Part shown: positions 15,954 through 24,938 of the stretch, piece by piece
How the letters are laid out: each line of letters begins with the position of its first letter
Position numbering within the stretch: position 1 is the first letter of the stretch
Assembly (NCBI GenBank): GCA_902470815.1
Contig: CABRHS010000006.1
Span: 1-64,000 of the forward strand
Direction of reading: 5' to 3'
Origin: an uncultured Collinsella sp.
GTDB lineage: Bacteria > Actinomycetota > Coriobacteriia > Coriobacteriales > Coriobacteriaceae
Length of the DNA stretch: 64,000 bases
Made by a program: the position numbers and the translations under genes
Notes under the pieces: generated by a model
What the model was told of the DNA's origin: nothing
The model's database searches: none
What the model saw: only the letters and a program-made list of their open reading frames with translations

Positions 15954-17168
15954 CTAGCTCAGGTCGCGGTGGCCGAAGTGGCGCCGGTATTCGGGGAAGT
16001 AGCGTACCCATAGCTTGGCCATGTTGAAGAGGCGCTTGGGGTGATTGTCATGCGCTCCAAAGAGGGTGGTGCCCACCTTGCCCTGGCGCATGAGCTCGAG
16101 GGCCCGCTCCTTATCGGGGCCGTCCTCGACGTATTTCTTGACGATGGCGCGCGGCACGCCGACCCAAAGGACCTCGTTGGTCGCGCGCACGGGCTCGATC
16201 GCGCCGCCCAGCAAGAAGTCATCGACGGCGAAGCGCGCGAGGTTGTAACCCGCGAGCGTGGTAAAGAAGCTGCTTCTGCCCGCGCGGGGGTTGAGCTCGA
16301 AGAACTTGTAGGTGTTGTCACGTGGGTCGAACTTGAGGTCCATGTTGAAGAACCCTCGCCAACCGGAGTCCTTGAGCAGGCGCTCGACCGAATCGTATAT
16401 CGCCTCGTCAGAGTAGGAGAGGATGGCGGCGTAGTTCCCGATCGCCATGGGAGAGTAATCCTCCAGCAGCGGGTGGCCTATCGAGAGGAGGGAGATGGAT
16501 CCATCACCGCGCGCGTATCCGTTGACCACGCGCATGCTGCCATCGTCGCCGGGGATGAAGTCCTGGACGATGAGGTGGTCGGTATAGCCGGATGCGTACA
16601 CGCGCCCGACCGTGGTGGCCAGGTCCTCGGGGGTGTCGATGATAAATGCCTTCTTCTGCCCCTCGAACGGGTGGTTCCGATACGAGATGGCGTCGGCCGG
16701 TTTACAGGCGACGGGATAGCCGAAAGGCAGCTCGAGGGGCGTGTCGGGGCCGGTCACGATGTAGGTCTTGGGATATGGGGCCCCCATGCGCTCGCACAGG
16801 TCGTAGAAAGACTCCTTGTCGTCGAAGCGCTCGACTACGTCGATGGCGGGGCACACCGCGAGATACGCGGGGTCGAGCAGGTCCTTCTGCCTTGCGAGCG
16901 CGACCGCGTACTCGTCGCCGCAGGGAACGACGAGTCCAGGCTTGCCGCCCAGGAGCCCGACGTGATCGTTGAGGACGTCGGCAAGACGCCCCTCATCGCC
17001 CAGGTGCTCGTCGATGCGCACTTCGATGAACTTGGAGTGCGCGGTGGGGGTGAGGGGGAAGGTGCCGTAGACGACGCTTTTGACGCCGTATTCCTCATAG
17101 AAGGCGCGCGCCATTCCGTAGCTGGCGATTTCTGTGCCCAAAAGGACGGGGACGAACGATGTGCTCAT
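15954..17168 (-). CDS. asl: ATP-grasp ligase, probable D-aspartate ligase
   Basis: A 404-residue ATP-grasp enzyme. Segments VPVLLGTEIASYGMARAF near the N-terminus, VQDFIPGDDGSMRV in the middle, GHPLLED, and FFELNPRAGRSSFF with NLARF near the C-terminus match what I recall of the Enterococcus faecium D-aspartate ligase. That enzyme adds D-Asp to the side-chain amine of residue 3 of the UDP-MurNAc-pentapeptide. Its neighbours, an aspartate racemase and an NlpC/P60 hydrolase, fit peptidoglycan branch synthesis. The ATG lies 12 bases after the hydrolase stop and has an AGGAAG ribosome site. Confidence 0.82.
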   Translation of the reverse strand: MSTSFVPVLLGTEIASYGMARAFYEEYGVKSVVYGTFPLTPTAHSKFIEVRIDEHLGDEGRLADVLNDHVGLLGGKPGLVVPCGDEYAVALARQKDLLDPAYLAVCPAIDVVERFDDKESFYDLCERMGAPYPKTYIVTGPDTPLELPFGYPVACKPADAISYRNHPFEGQKKAFIIDTPEDLATTVGRVYASGYTDHLIVQDFIPGDDGSMRVVNGYARGDGSISLLSIGHPLLEDYSPMAIGNYAAILSYSDEAIYDSVERLLKDSGWRGFFNMDLKFDPRDNTYKFFELNPRAGRSSFFTTLAGYNLARFAVDDFLLGGAIEPVRATNEVLWVGVPRAIVKKYVEDGPDKERALELMRQGKVGTTLFGAHDNHPKRLFNMAKLWVRYFPEYRRHFGHRDLS

Positions 17169-17180
17169 TGCGATGACTTC

Positions 17181-18362
17181 CTAGATGATGCTGCCGCCGC
17201 CCACAAAGCGGTTGGCGCCGTAATAGATGCTGGTGATCTCGACCCCGCCGTAATTGGCGTGGATCATCTGGCCGCCGCCGATGCACATGGCGACGTGCGT
17301 GGTGTGGTTGATGTCGGTGCCCCAGAACATGAGGTCGCCGGGTTTGAGCTCGGCTTGATTGGTCGTCCAGCTGCCCCCGTCGAGGGCGAGGCCGATCTGG
17401 GAACTGTAGCGGCCGTTGCTCATGCTCTGCCCATGGGGGATCGAGATGCCCGCCTGCCCGTAGGCCCACCAGGTGAGGCCGGCGCAGTCGAACTCCTGCC
17501 CGGGGATGGCGAGCATGCCCCAGGAGTAGGCGACGCCCAACTGCGATTTCGCGGCATTGATGGCGCCCTGGACGCCCGTGCCGTAGCCACCTTGCGGAGG
17601 CGTGAACGAGGGCTTGTTGGGGGCTTCGGGCGCAGGCAGGCTCGGCGTCGGCGTCGGAGCCGGTGCGGGGGAGCCCCCGGTGCTTTGGTTCTGCTGGGCC
17701 TGCTGCTGGGCCTCGGCCTCGGCTCGCGCGGCCTCCTCGGCGGCGAGGGCCGCCTGGAGCTCGCCGGACAGGCCGTTCACGTAGCTCGCGTGCTCCTGCT
17801 GGGCCGCCTGCATCTCCTGGGCGGCGGACTCGGCGTCAGCGAGGAGTTCCAGCTGCTCGGCCTGCTTGGCTTCGAGCTCCTGCTTTTGCTCCGCCAGCTC
17901 GCTCTGGATGGCGCGGACGTCGGCTACCTGGTTCGCGCGGGTCTCCGCGATCTTGTTGGCGTAGAAGATGTTGTTGACGAGCTCGTCGATGCTGGAAGAG
18001 CCCAAGATCAGCTTGATCAGGTCGTTGCCGCCGGTCTCGGTCTTGTACGAGCTCGCGGCGACTTGCGCGAGCTTGGATTGGGCCTCGTCGAGTTTCTCCT
18101 GGGATGTACGGATGTCTTTCTCGACGCTCTCCATGGAGGTGTTGATGCCCTCCAGTCCCGCCTGGCATTCCTGCAGCTGCGCGAAGGCGCTCTCTGCCTG
18201 CTTGCGGTAAACGGCGCTCTTCTTGGAGGCCTCGTCGAGCTCAGCCTGGAGGCTATCGGTCCGCGGCGAGGCGTAGACGATGGGCGAAAGGACGCAATTC
18301 AGGGCCAACGCGCAGGTGACGCCCACGGCGGCGATGGATTTGTGCGAGTGCTTGAAGGACAT
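17181..18362 (-). CDS. Secreted NlpC/P60 peptidoglycan endopeptidase with coiled coil
   Basis: A 393-residue secreted protein. It has a signal peptide (about 1-31), a long Gln/Glu/Ala-rich coiled coil (about 35-215), a Pro/Ala/Thr linker (about 228-258) and a C-terminal NlpC/P60 domain (about 265-393). The catalytic cysteine is Cys293 in EFDCAGLTWW (most relatives have DCSG), with histidines in THVAM (His356) and MIHANYGG. It should cleave peptide bonds in peptidoglycan stems; the coiled coil may act as an inhibitory or FtsEX-type regulatory arm, as in PcsB/RipA-like proteins. It is first in an operon with asl and racD. Confidence 0.9.
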   Translation of the reverse strand: MSFKHSHKSIAAVGVTCALALNCVLSPIVYASPRTDSLQAELDEASKKSAVYRKQAESAFAQLQECQAGLEGINTSMESVEKDIRTSQEKLDEAQSKLAQVAASSYKTETGGNDLIKLILGSSSIDELVNNIFYANKIAETRANQVADVRAIQSELAEQKQELEAKQAEQLELLADAESAAQEMQAAQQEHASYVNGLSGELQAALAAEEAARAEAEAQQQAQQNQSTGGSPAPAPTPTPSLPAPEAPNKPSFTPPQGGYGTGVQGAINAAKSQLGVAYSWGMLAIPGQEFDCAGLTWWAYGQAGISIPHGQSMSNGRYSSQIGLALDGGSWTTNQAELKPGDLMFWGTDINHTTHVAMCIGGGQMIHANYGGVEITSIYYGANRFVGGGSII

Positions 18363-18419
18363 GACGAGCTCCCTATGCTGGTGCGTTATCTGTTCGGTTG
18401 GGGGACATGCCGTCCATGT

Positions 18420-18451
18420 GCCCCGTGTGTGCGGGGCAGCTCAGATAAGTA
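18420..18451 (-). promoter_or_regulatory. Candidate promoter and leader hairpin of the NlpC/P60-asl-racD operon
   Basis: On the minus strand TATACT (18446-18451) is a good -10 without a clear -35. A GCCCCG/CGGGGC hairpin (18420-18437) lies in the leader just downstream. Confidence 0.4.
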
Positions 18452-18503
18452 TAGCCGCCGCGCCCCTCGCGCGCATGGAGCGCATGTGGGCTTCTCGGCG
18501 TCT

Positions 18504-20162
18504 TTACCGGGTGAATCGCGCGACGATCGAGCGCGCAAACGAGGCCTCGGGGAGCTTGAGCGCCACGCCGGCCCCGAATGTCACGAGAAGGGCGGGGATC
18601 CCGCCTGCCGCGCAGTACGCGATGCCCTTGATCGCGCCCGTGAGGGGCCCCGTGAGGGAGACGAGTGCTTGGAGGATCAGCCAGCCCGTCGCAGCGCCGG
18701 CGGCACCCAGGCCCAGCGCGCGCATGGCGGAGACGGCGAGGGACCCAAGGCCGATGGGTCCGAGGGCGCGGCGAAGGAACGCGAGCGTGATGACGTCCAC
18801 GACGGCGAAGAACAGGACCTCGCTCAGCGCCACTGCGATGAACCCCAAGTGGGGGGTGAGGATGAGGCAGAAGGCGACCTGCGCGATGCCGCCGGCGACG
18901 TTCGCGGCCACGAAGGATCCCATCCTGCGCAGCGCTGAGCAGGCCTTCTGCAGGAACGTGTTGACTGCGAACAGGGGGAGGGCCAGCGCGAGGGTGCTCA
19001 GGTAGGACACGGTGAGGGCGACGTCAGCGGGGTCGAAGCGGCTGGAGCCGAGGACCGCAACGAGCGCGGGCGCGAACACGATGAGGTACATGGCGAAGGG
19101 GATGAGCATGAAGGTGATCTTGCCCAGGCCCCCGCGGACCCCCTGCGCGAACCCCTCGAGGTCGCCGGCGGCCGCGCGGTCGGAGAGCTCGGTGAACATC
19201 GCCGTGGTTATGGGTATGGCCAGGATCGAGTAGGGCAGGACGTACCACAGGCGAGCGTAATACATGATCGACGCGCCGTTGGGTACGACGGAGAGCGCGG
19301 AGCTGTTCATGACGGACACGGTGAGGAAGTTCTCGAGCGTGACGATGAGGGTGGGGGCGCCGATGGCGAGGGTCTCCCGGATGGCCGGGTCGCGCAGGTC
19401 GATGCGGAACGAGATGCGGATCCCCTGGCGTCTGAGCGCGGGTATCTGGACGAGGACCTGCGTGAGGACGCCCAGCGGGCTGCCCAGGGCGAGCACGAGG
19501 AGCGCGGCGGAGGGGTTGGCCCCGGCAAGCGCTGCGTAGATGAAGAACGAGGAGGAGGTGATGATGTTGTTGAAGATGGGCGCGGCGGTGCTCCAGAGGA
19601 AGTCGCGCTCGGCGTTGAGCACGCCGGAGATGATCGAGGAGAGGGCGTACAGGACGATCGAGATGGCGAAGAACCGGAAGAAGTAGATGGAGAGGTCGGC
19701 ATCGAACTGGTCGGTGGCGCTGAACGACTGCGTCCAGATGACCTGCCGCGCGAAGACGAAGGCGAGCATCGCGAGCACGCCCATGAGCAGGACGACGATG
19801 GAGAGGAGATTGGAGGCGTACGCGCTGGCGCCCTCCCGCCCGGCCCGTCGCTTGACCGACATGTAGACCGGCAGGAAGGCGGTGACGAGCATGCCGCCCA
19901 TCACCAGCTCGTAGAGTTGGTTGGGAAGGTTGTTGGCGATGGTGTAGCAGCTTGCGGTCATGGTGGTGCCGAGCGCGAACGCCTGGCCCCAGGTGCGCAT
20001 GAAGCCCGTGATGCGGCTGATGACGACCAGCCCGCTCATCATGGCGGCGGAGCGGCCGATCGAGGCGTCGTCGGCGGGCGCGTCGGCGCTCTCGGACGCC
20101 GGCGCGTCCGGGGCCGCGAGGTGCTTGGGTACGTACTGGGGGTCACGGGATGCATGCCGCAT
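18504..20162 (-). CDS. murJ: Lipid II flippase MurJ (MviN family)
   Basis: A 552-residue polytopic membrane protein of the MOP superfamily with about 14 membrane segments. The conserved N-terminal SGLVVISRITGFMRTWGQAFALG stretch and NLLPNQLYEL-like motif identify MurJ, which flips lipid II across the membrane for peptidoglycan synthesis. The ATG at 20162 is chosen because GAGGAGG stands eight bases upstream. A further ATG at 20213 would add 17 residues but has no ribosome site. A 45-residue acidic/Ala-Pro N-terminal cytoplasmic tail precedes the first membrane segment. It is divergent from the DegT-like gene. Confidence 0.93.
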   Translation of the reverse strand: MRHASRDPQYVPKHLAAPDAPASESADAPADDASIGRSAAMMSGLVVISRITGFMRTWGQAFALGTTMTASCYTIANNLPNQLYELVMGGMLVTAFLPVYMSVKRRAGREGASAYASNLLSIVVLLMGVLAMLAFVFARQVIWTQSFSATDQFDADLSIYFFRFFAISIVLYALSSIISGVLNAERDFLWSTAAPIFNNIITSSSFFIYAALAGANPSAALLVLALGSPLGVLTQVLVQIPALRRQGIRISFRIDLRDPAIRETLAIGAPTLIVTLENFLTVSVMNSSALSVVPNGASIMYYARLWYVLPYSILAIPITTAMFTELSDRAAAGDLEGFAQGVRGGLGKITFMLIPFAMYLIVFAPALVAVLGSSRFDPADVALTVSYLSTLALALPLFAVNTFLQKACSALRRMGSFVAANVAGGIAQVAFCLILTPHLGFIAVALSEVLFFAVVDVITLAFLRRALGPIGLGSLAVSAMRALGLGAAGAATGWLILQALVSLTGPLTGAIKGIAYCAAGGIPALLVTFGAGVALKLPEASFARSIVARFTR

Positions 20163-20249
20163 GGAGACGGCCTCCTCGGGATTCACGCGTTCGATAGAAA
20201 TGCAGACGTTCATGATACGGTATGGAAACTGACGATGTAAGGAGACCTC

Positions 20250-21440
20250 ATGGGCACACAAACAGCTCCATGCGACCGCGACCTCCGCGCGGCCCTCGCC
20301 CGCAGGACGGGCACCGACGAGCGCGACTGGTACACGGTCTTCCAGGCCCGTTACGGGATGCTCGCGGTCTTTCGCGCCCTGCGCGACGCCCGCGGCGAGG
20401 GCGAGGTCGTCACCCAGCTCTACACGTGCTGCACGGCGGTGACGCCCATCCTCGCGGCGGGTCTCGTTCCCGCGTACGCGGACATCTCGCCGCGTTCCGC
20501 CGCGGTCGACCCCGATCGGCTCGAGCTCACGGATCGCACGCGCGTCGTCGTGCTGCAGCACACGTACGGGGCGTTCGACCCCAAGGGGGATGCCGATCTG
20601 GCGGCGCTCGCCCATGCGGCCGGCCTTCCGGTGCTCGAGGATTGCGCCCACTGCGTGGGCCGCATCGCGCGGGATGAGGCCGGCCGTCCCCTCGCCGACG
20701 TCTCGTTCCATTCATTTGGCGTCGAGAAGATGGTCGACGGCACGCACTTCGGCGGGGCGGTCTGGGTCAATCCCGAGTCCCCGTTCGCGGGCGAGCTCGA
20801 CCGCGCCAGGAAGTCGCTCGAGGAGCTCCCCGCGCCGCCGCGCGGCCTTGCCCTGCGCGCCCGCGCGTACCGCGTGGAGAACGGCGTCTTGGCGCATGTG
20901 CCCGCGGGCACGTCCTCGCGCCTGCGCCATGGGCTCATAGCCGCGGGGTTGCTGGAGCCCGCGGTGAGCGATGCGGAGCTTGCCGGAGAGTTGCCGCATG
21001 CCCCGGTAAAGGCGGATGAATGGGTGTGCGCCCGCGCCCTCGAGGGGATGGGGCGCCTGGATCAGATCGAGCGCCGCCGGATCGAGACAGTGATCGCGTA
21101 CCGCTCCGAGCTCGCGGGGCTGCCCGGCCTTGATTTCCTGCCCGCCGCCATGGAGGGCGATGCGCAGCCCCTGCTGAGGTTTCCCGTCTTCGCGGCCGAC
21201 GAGCCGACGGCCGACCGCGTGCTCGCCGCGGTTCGGGGGCAGGGGTATTACGCGCAGGCGTGGTACCGCCCCGAACTCGGGCCGGGCGTGACGGACCCGG
21301 ATGCCTATCGCGTGCCTCGGGACCGTTCGCACCTCGCGGTGCACGATTCCCTTCGCTCCCGCGTGGTGGCCCTTCCCGCCGACGTCGGACGCGAAGCGGT
21401 CCGCCACATCGCGGAGGCGATTCGTCTGGTCACTTCGTAG
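20250..21440 (+). CDS. DegT/DnrJ/EryC1-type PLP-dependent enzyme
   Basis: A 396-residue fold-type I PLP enzyme resembling sugar aminotransferases of the DegT family. The PLP-contacting aspartate is in VLEDCAH (Asp131) and the Schiff-base lysine in HSFGVEKMVDG (Lys160). Two adjacent cysteines (YTCCTA, 60-61) stand at the phosphate-binding turn. No sugar-nucleotide genes are nearby. It is followed 75 bases later by a Fem-type transferase and is divergent from murJ, so a role in envelope precursor chemistry is possible but unproven. ATG 20250 follows GTAAGGAGA. Confidence 0.72.
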   Translation: MGTQTAPCDRDLRAALARRTGTDERDWYTVFQARYGMLAVFRALRDARGEGEVVTQLYTCCTAVTPILAAGLVPAYADISPRSAAVDPDRLELTDRTRVVVLQHTYGAFDPKGDADLAALAHAAGLPVLEDCAHCVGRIARDEAGRPLADVSFHSFGVEKMVDGTHFGGAVWVNPESPFAGELDRARKSLEELPAPPRGLALRARAYRVENGVLAHVPAGTSSRLRHGLIAAGLLEPAVSDAELAGELPHAPVKADEWVCARALEGMGRLDQIERRRIETVIAYRSELAGLPGLDFLPAAMEGDAQPLLRFPVFAADEPTADRVLAAVRGQGYYAQAWYRPELGPGVTDPDAYRVPRDRSHLAVHDSLRSRVVALPADVGREAVRHIAEAIRLVTS

Positions 21441-21515
21441 ATATGCCCGGGCGGCGCCTCGAGGGCGTTGGACATTGGGTAAGATGGGCGCGATACGAGA
21501 GACCGATATGAATGG

Positions 21516-22538
21516 ATGTGCGTGCGCATGCAGGTGAGCGAGCTTACTCGCGAGCAATATGAGACCGCGTTGGGCGAGTTGACGGCCAATCCCCCCATCG
21601 AGCAGCTTCCCGAGTGGCAGGATTACGAGTCCACGGTCCCGGGCCGCACGTTCTGGGGGTACGTGGCGTTCGAGGACGCCGGCGAGGTCGTCGCGTTGGC
21701 GGCCCTCATGCAGTACGAGACGCACGGCTACCGGTTCCTGCGTGGGCATCATGCGCCCGTGTGGCGCGAGGAGCCCTCGGAGGGGATGGAGCGCGCGGCC
21801 TTGGACGCGCTCGCCGCGTTCGTCCGCTCGCGTGACAAGAGGCAGGTCTTCGCCCGCATCTCCGTCCTGCATGACCTCGATTCCACCCGACCGGTGCTAT
21901 CCACCCGGCCATACGACTCGACCATGGTGATCGACGTGACCGGCGGCGACGACGAGATCCTCGCCCGCATGAAGCCGCGCGGTCGCCGCGATGTCCGCAA
22001 GGCCTTGCGCGAGAGCCCCGTCGAGTGCGCCGATGAGACGGAGCTCGCCCTCGAGTCGCTTGCCGAGTATTACGACGTCATGGTCGAGACGGGTGAGCGC
22101 GACGGGTTCGTCCCGGCGCCCATGGCCGATTACGAGACCATGATGCGGACGCTCGGGCCCGAGCGGTGCCGCGTGTTCGCCGGCCGCCACGAGGGGCGCG
22201 TGGTGACCTGGTCCATCGTGACGCTGTCCGGATCCACGGCGGTCAGATATTACGCGGCGTCCCGCAACGACACCATGCGCCTGCACGTCACCGACAAGCT
22301 CGTGTACTTCGAGTGCTGCGAGCTCGGCCGCCGCGGCATGGAGAGCTACGACCTCATGGGCCTGGGCAGCGAGTTCCAGCCTGCGCTCATGGGCCTGAAC
22401 GAGTTCAAGACCAAGTTCGCCAAGGACGGCGTGAGGCGCGTCGCGCCCGACCGCGACGTCCCGTTCCGCAAGGCGTTCTACTCGTCGCTGACGCGCGTCC
22501 GCGACGTCCGCGACTCCCTGCGCGGCGCGGGGAGGTAG
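21516..22538 (+). CDS. FemAB/GNAT-type aminoacyl transferase-like protein
   Basis: A 340-residue protein with the FemX-like pattern: an N-terminal half with LPEWQDYE and ALAALMQYE, a central MKPRGRRDVRKAL (compare the K-x-R-x-x-I-rich helix of Fem proteins), and a C-terminal RYYAASRNDTMRLHVTDKLVYFECCELG...YDLMGLG segment ending in a KTKFAKDG motif. Fem transferases add amino acids from aminoacyl-tRNA to lipid II; some members aminoacylate lipids or proteins instead. The neighbourhood (murJ, DegT enzyme, asl/racD) supports an envelope role. The start could also be the ATG at 21528. Confidence 0.78.
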   Translation: MCVRMQVSELTREQYETALGELTANPPIEQLPEWQDYESTVPGRTFWGYVAFEDAGEVVALAALMQYETHGYRFLRGHHAPVWREEPSEGMERAALDALAAFVRSRDKRQVFARISVLHDLDSTRPVLSTRPYDSTMVIDVTGGDDEILARMKPRGRRDVRKALRESPVECADETELALESLAEYYDVMVETGERDGFVPAPMADYETMMRTLGPERCRVFAGRHEGRVVTWSIVTLSGSTAVRYYAASRNDTMRLHVTDKLVYFECCELGRRGMESYDLMGLGSEFQPALMGLNEFKTKFAKDGVRRVAPDRDVPFRKAFYSSLTRVRDVRDSLRGAGR

Positions 22539-22548
22539 GGGGTCGGTC

Positions 22549-24567
22549 GTGAGGGGTCGAAAGGACGCATCCCCGGGTCCCGGGGCGCATATGCCCGTTG
22601 CGCCGTTTTCCGCCCGCGCCGCGAGCGAGCACGTGCGCAGCGCGGGCGCCGGGCATGCGCCGAGCCTGGTCGAGCAGGTGGCGAACGTCCCCACCGATCC
22701 CGGGTGCTACCTATGGAAAGACGAGGCCGGTGCCGTCATCTACGTGGGGAAGGCAAAGAACCTGCGTGCGCGCCTGCGACAGTACGTCACGCTCACGGAT
22801 GACCGCGCCAAGATTCCCCTCATGATGCAGCTCGTCGCGAGCTTCGACTACATAGTGGTGGGCACCGAGCACGAGGCGCTCGTCCTCGAGCGCGAGCTCA
22901 TCGCGCAATACCGCCCGTACTTCAACGTCGACTACAAGGACGATAAGTCCTATCCCTACATCGCCATAACCAAGGGCGACGTGTTTCCCGCCATCAAGTA
23001 CACGCGCGAGAGGCACCGTCCCGACACGCGGTACTTCGGCCCGTACACGGACAGCCGCGCCGCGCGCGAGACCATCGACACCCTGCGCAAGGTCATGCCC
23101 ATCTGCTCGGCAAGCTGCGCGGAGTGGAAGCGCGTGCGCAGATTGCTCGAGAAGAACGCCGGTGATCAGGACATCATCCAGCTGATCTGCGCGCAGAAGG
23201 GCAGGCCCTGCTTCGATTACCACGTGGGCAGGGGGCCCGGCGTGTGCGCGGGGATGATCGACCGCGACGATTATGCGCGCAACGTGCGCCGCGTGGAGCG
23301 CTTCCTCTCGGGCCAGCGTCGTGAACTCGTCGATGAGCTCAAGGCCGATATGGCCGAGGCTGCCGCCGACCTTGATTTCGAGCGCGCCGGGCGCATCAAG
23401 CGCCGCCTGGAGGTGGTGGACGGCCTGGATGACCGCCAGCAGGTCGTGTTCCCCACGAGCGTGGACCTGGACCTGATCGGGTTTTATCGCGAGGAGACGA
23501 TCGCGGGCGCGTGCGTGTTCGTGGTTCGCGAGGGGCGCGTGCAGCGCACGTGTGAGTTCATCCTCGACAAGGGCCTCGATGTCGACGAGGTCGAGCTCGT
23601 CGAGGGGTTCGTCAAGCGGTATTACGACGAGACGTCGGACATTCCCGCCGAGGTCGACGTGGCGTGCGAGCTGCCCGACGCCGAGGTCCTGGGCACATGG
23701 CTCGCGTCCAAGCGCGGCCGGGCGTGCCGGCTGCACCGGCCGCAACGCGGCGAGAAGCACCGGCTCCTGCAGATGGCCGAGAAGAACGCCCGGCACGCGC
23801 TCATGCGCTACATGATGCGCACGGGGTATTCCGACGACCGGACCAATCAGGCGCTGCTGCAGCTCGAGAGCGCGCTGGCGCTCGATGCGCCTCCCATGCG
23901 CATCGAGTGCTTCGACATCTCCACGCTGCACGGCGCGTTCACCGTCGCGTCCATGGTCGTGTTCACCAACGGGCGGCCCGACAAGAACCAGTATCGCCGC
24001 TTCAAGATTCGCGCAGAGCTCGACGAGGCGAACGACTTCATCTCGATGTCCGAGGTCCTGGGCAGGCGCTACGCCCCGGAGCGGATGGCCGACGAGCGCT
24101 TTGGGAGCCGCCCGGACCTGCTGGTGGTCGACGGAGGCCGCCCCCAGCTCACCGCGGCCATGCGCCAGCTCGAGGAGCTTGGGCTGGACATCCCGGTGTG
24201 CGGTCTGGCGAAGGCGGACGAGGAGGTGTTCGTCCCTTGGGACGACACGCCCATCGTTCTGCCCAGCGGATCGGCCTCGCTGTATCTGATCAAGCAGGTG
24301 CGTGACGAGAGCCACCGGTTCGCCATCACGTTCCACCGCGAGCTGCGAGGCAAGGCCATGACCGCCTCCGTGCTGGATGAGGTGCCCGGCGTGGGCCCCA
24401 CGCGCAAGAAGGCCATCATGCGGCACTTCGGCTCGATGAAGAGGCTCCGGGCTGCATCCGTCGAGGAGATCGAGTCGGTCAAGGGGGTTCCCGCGGACGT
24501 CGCCCGCGCCGTGCACGAATCGCTCCGCGCGCTGGATGCGGATCGCGTCGCCGGCGTCCAGGAATAG
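22549..24567 (+). CDS. uvrC: Excinuclease ABC subunit C
   Basis: The dual-incision nuclease of nucleotide excision repair, 672 residues. In order: a GIY-YIG nuclease domain (about 50-130, with GCYLWKDEAG and VIYVGKAKNLRARLRQY), a cysteine cluster in the ICSASC region, a UVR motif (about 255-290) for UvrB contact, an RNase H-like endonuclease (with IECFDIST and LLVVDGG) and C-terminal helix-hairpin-helix motifs (VPGVGPTRKKAI). The GTG start at 22549 lies behind GGAGG and a G-rich stretch. An ATG at 22591 would shorten the non-conserved leader by 14 residues. Confidence 0.95.
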   Translation: MRGRKDASPGPGAHMPVAPFSARAASEHVRSAGAGHAPSLVEQVANVPTDPGCYLWKDEAGAVIYVGKAKNLRARLRQYVTLTDDRAKIPLMMQLVASFDYIVVGTEHEALVLERELIAQYRPYFNVDYKDDKSYPYIAITKGDVFPAIKYTRERHRPDTRYFGPYTDSRAARETIDTLRKVMPICSASCAEWKRVRRLLEKNAGDQDIIQLICAQKGRPCFDYHVGRGPGVCAGMIDRDDYARNVRRVERFLSGQRRELVDELKADMAEAAADLDFERAGRIKRRLEVVDGLDDRQQVVFPTSVDLDLIGFYREETIAGACVFVVREGRVQRTCEFILDKGLDVDEVELVEGFVKRYYDETSDIPAEVDVACELPDAEVLGTWLASKRGRACRLHRPQRGEKHRLLQMAEKNARHALMRYMMRTGYSDDRTNQALLQLESALALDAPPMRIECFDISTLHGAFTVASMVVFTNGRPDKNQYRRFKIRAELDEANDFISMSEVLGRRYAPERMADERFGSRPDLLVVDGGRPQLTAAMRQLEELGLDIPVCGLAKADEEVFVPWDDTPIVLPSGSASLYLIKQVRDESHRFAITFHRELRGKAMTASVLDEVPGVGPTRKKAIMRHFGSMKRLRAASVEEIESVKGVPADVARAVHESLRALDADRVAGVQE

Positions 24568-24938
24568 GCCATGCGGGTGCGCGGCGCGCTGCGGCCGGCG
24601 AATCTCTCTTGCGCTCGGGGCTGCGGCGCGAGGGCAATTCTGACTGGCATGCATTCTGCTCTGAAAACGACAGTTTTATAGCGAGTTTTGATACCAGTTC
24701 AATACAGCGCTGACCTGCAGACTCTATTATAATAAAGCGGATTATTGACCAACTGGTATGCTTGCTAGTACCAATAACAAGAAATGTCAACAATCTCGTG
24801 AACGGTTGATTTGCCGCTTGGGCGGAAGTCAGGCCGTTCATCGATGGGGTTGTCGATAATCCATGGGGCGCCGTTAGTCTTAAGTTGTCTGTAATATGCG
24901 CCGCGCTTGCGGCGTGTGAGCGCTTGATTGGAGTACCC
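24568..24938 (+). other. Control region of the sialic-acid operon
   Basis: A 371-base gap, AT-rich from about 24640 to 24790 in an otherwise GC-rich window. It contains operator-like TACCA/TGGTA elements and promoter-like hexamers (separate entries). No gene or RNA was recognised. Confidence 0.6.
24691..24773 (+). promoter_or_regulatory. Candidate operator and promoter of the nan/sat operon
   Basis: ATACCAGTT (24691-24699) recurs inverted as AACTGGTAT (24751-24759). The second copy also forms a TGGTA-N10-TACCA dyad with 24769-24773. A -35-like TTGACC (24745-24750) abuts the second copy, with a weak -10-like TAGTAC at 24766. The layout resembles a repressor operator overlapping a promoter. 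No regulator gene is encoded in this window. Confidence 0.45.

Noticed and set aside
16041..18938. A 965-codon plus-strand frame
   Set aside because: Antisense to asl, the NlpC/P60 gene and part of murJ.
24728..24733. Perfect TATAAT in the nan control region
   Set aside because: No -35 hexamer lies 16-19 bases upstream on the plus strand. A minus-strand reading (TTGGTC, 15 bases, TATAAT) has no divergent gene to serve.
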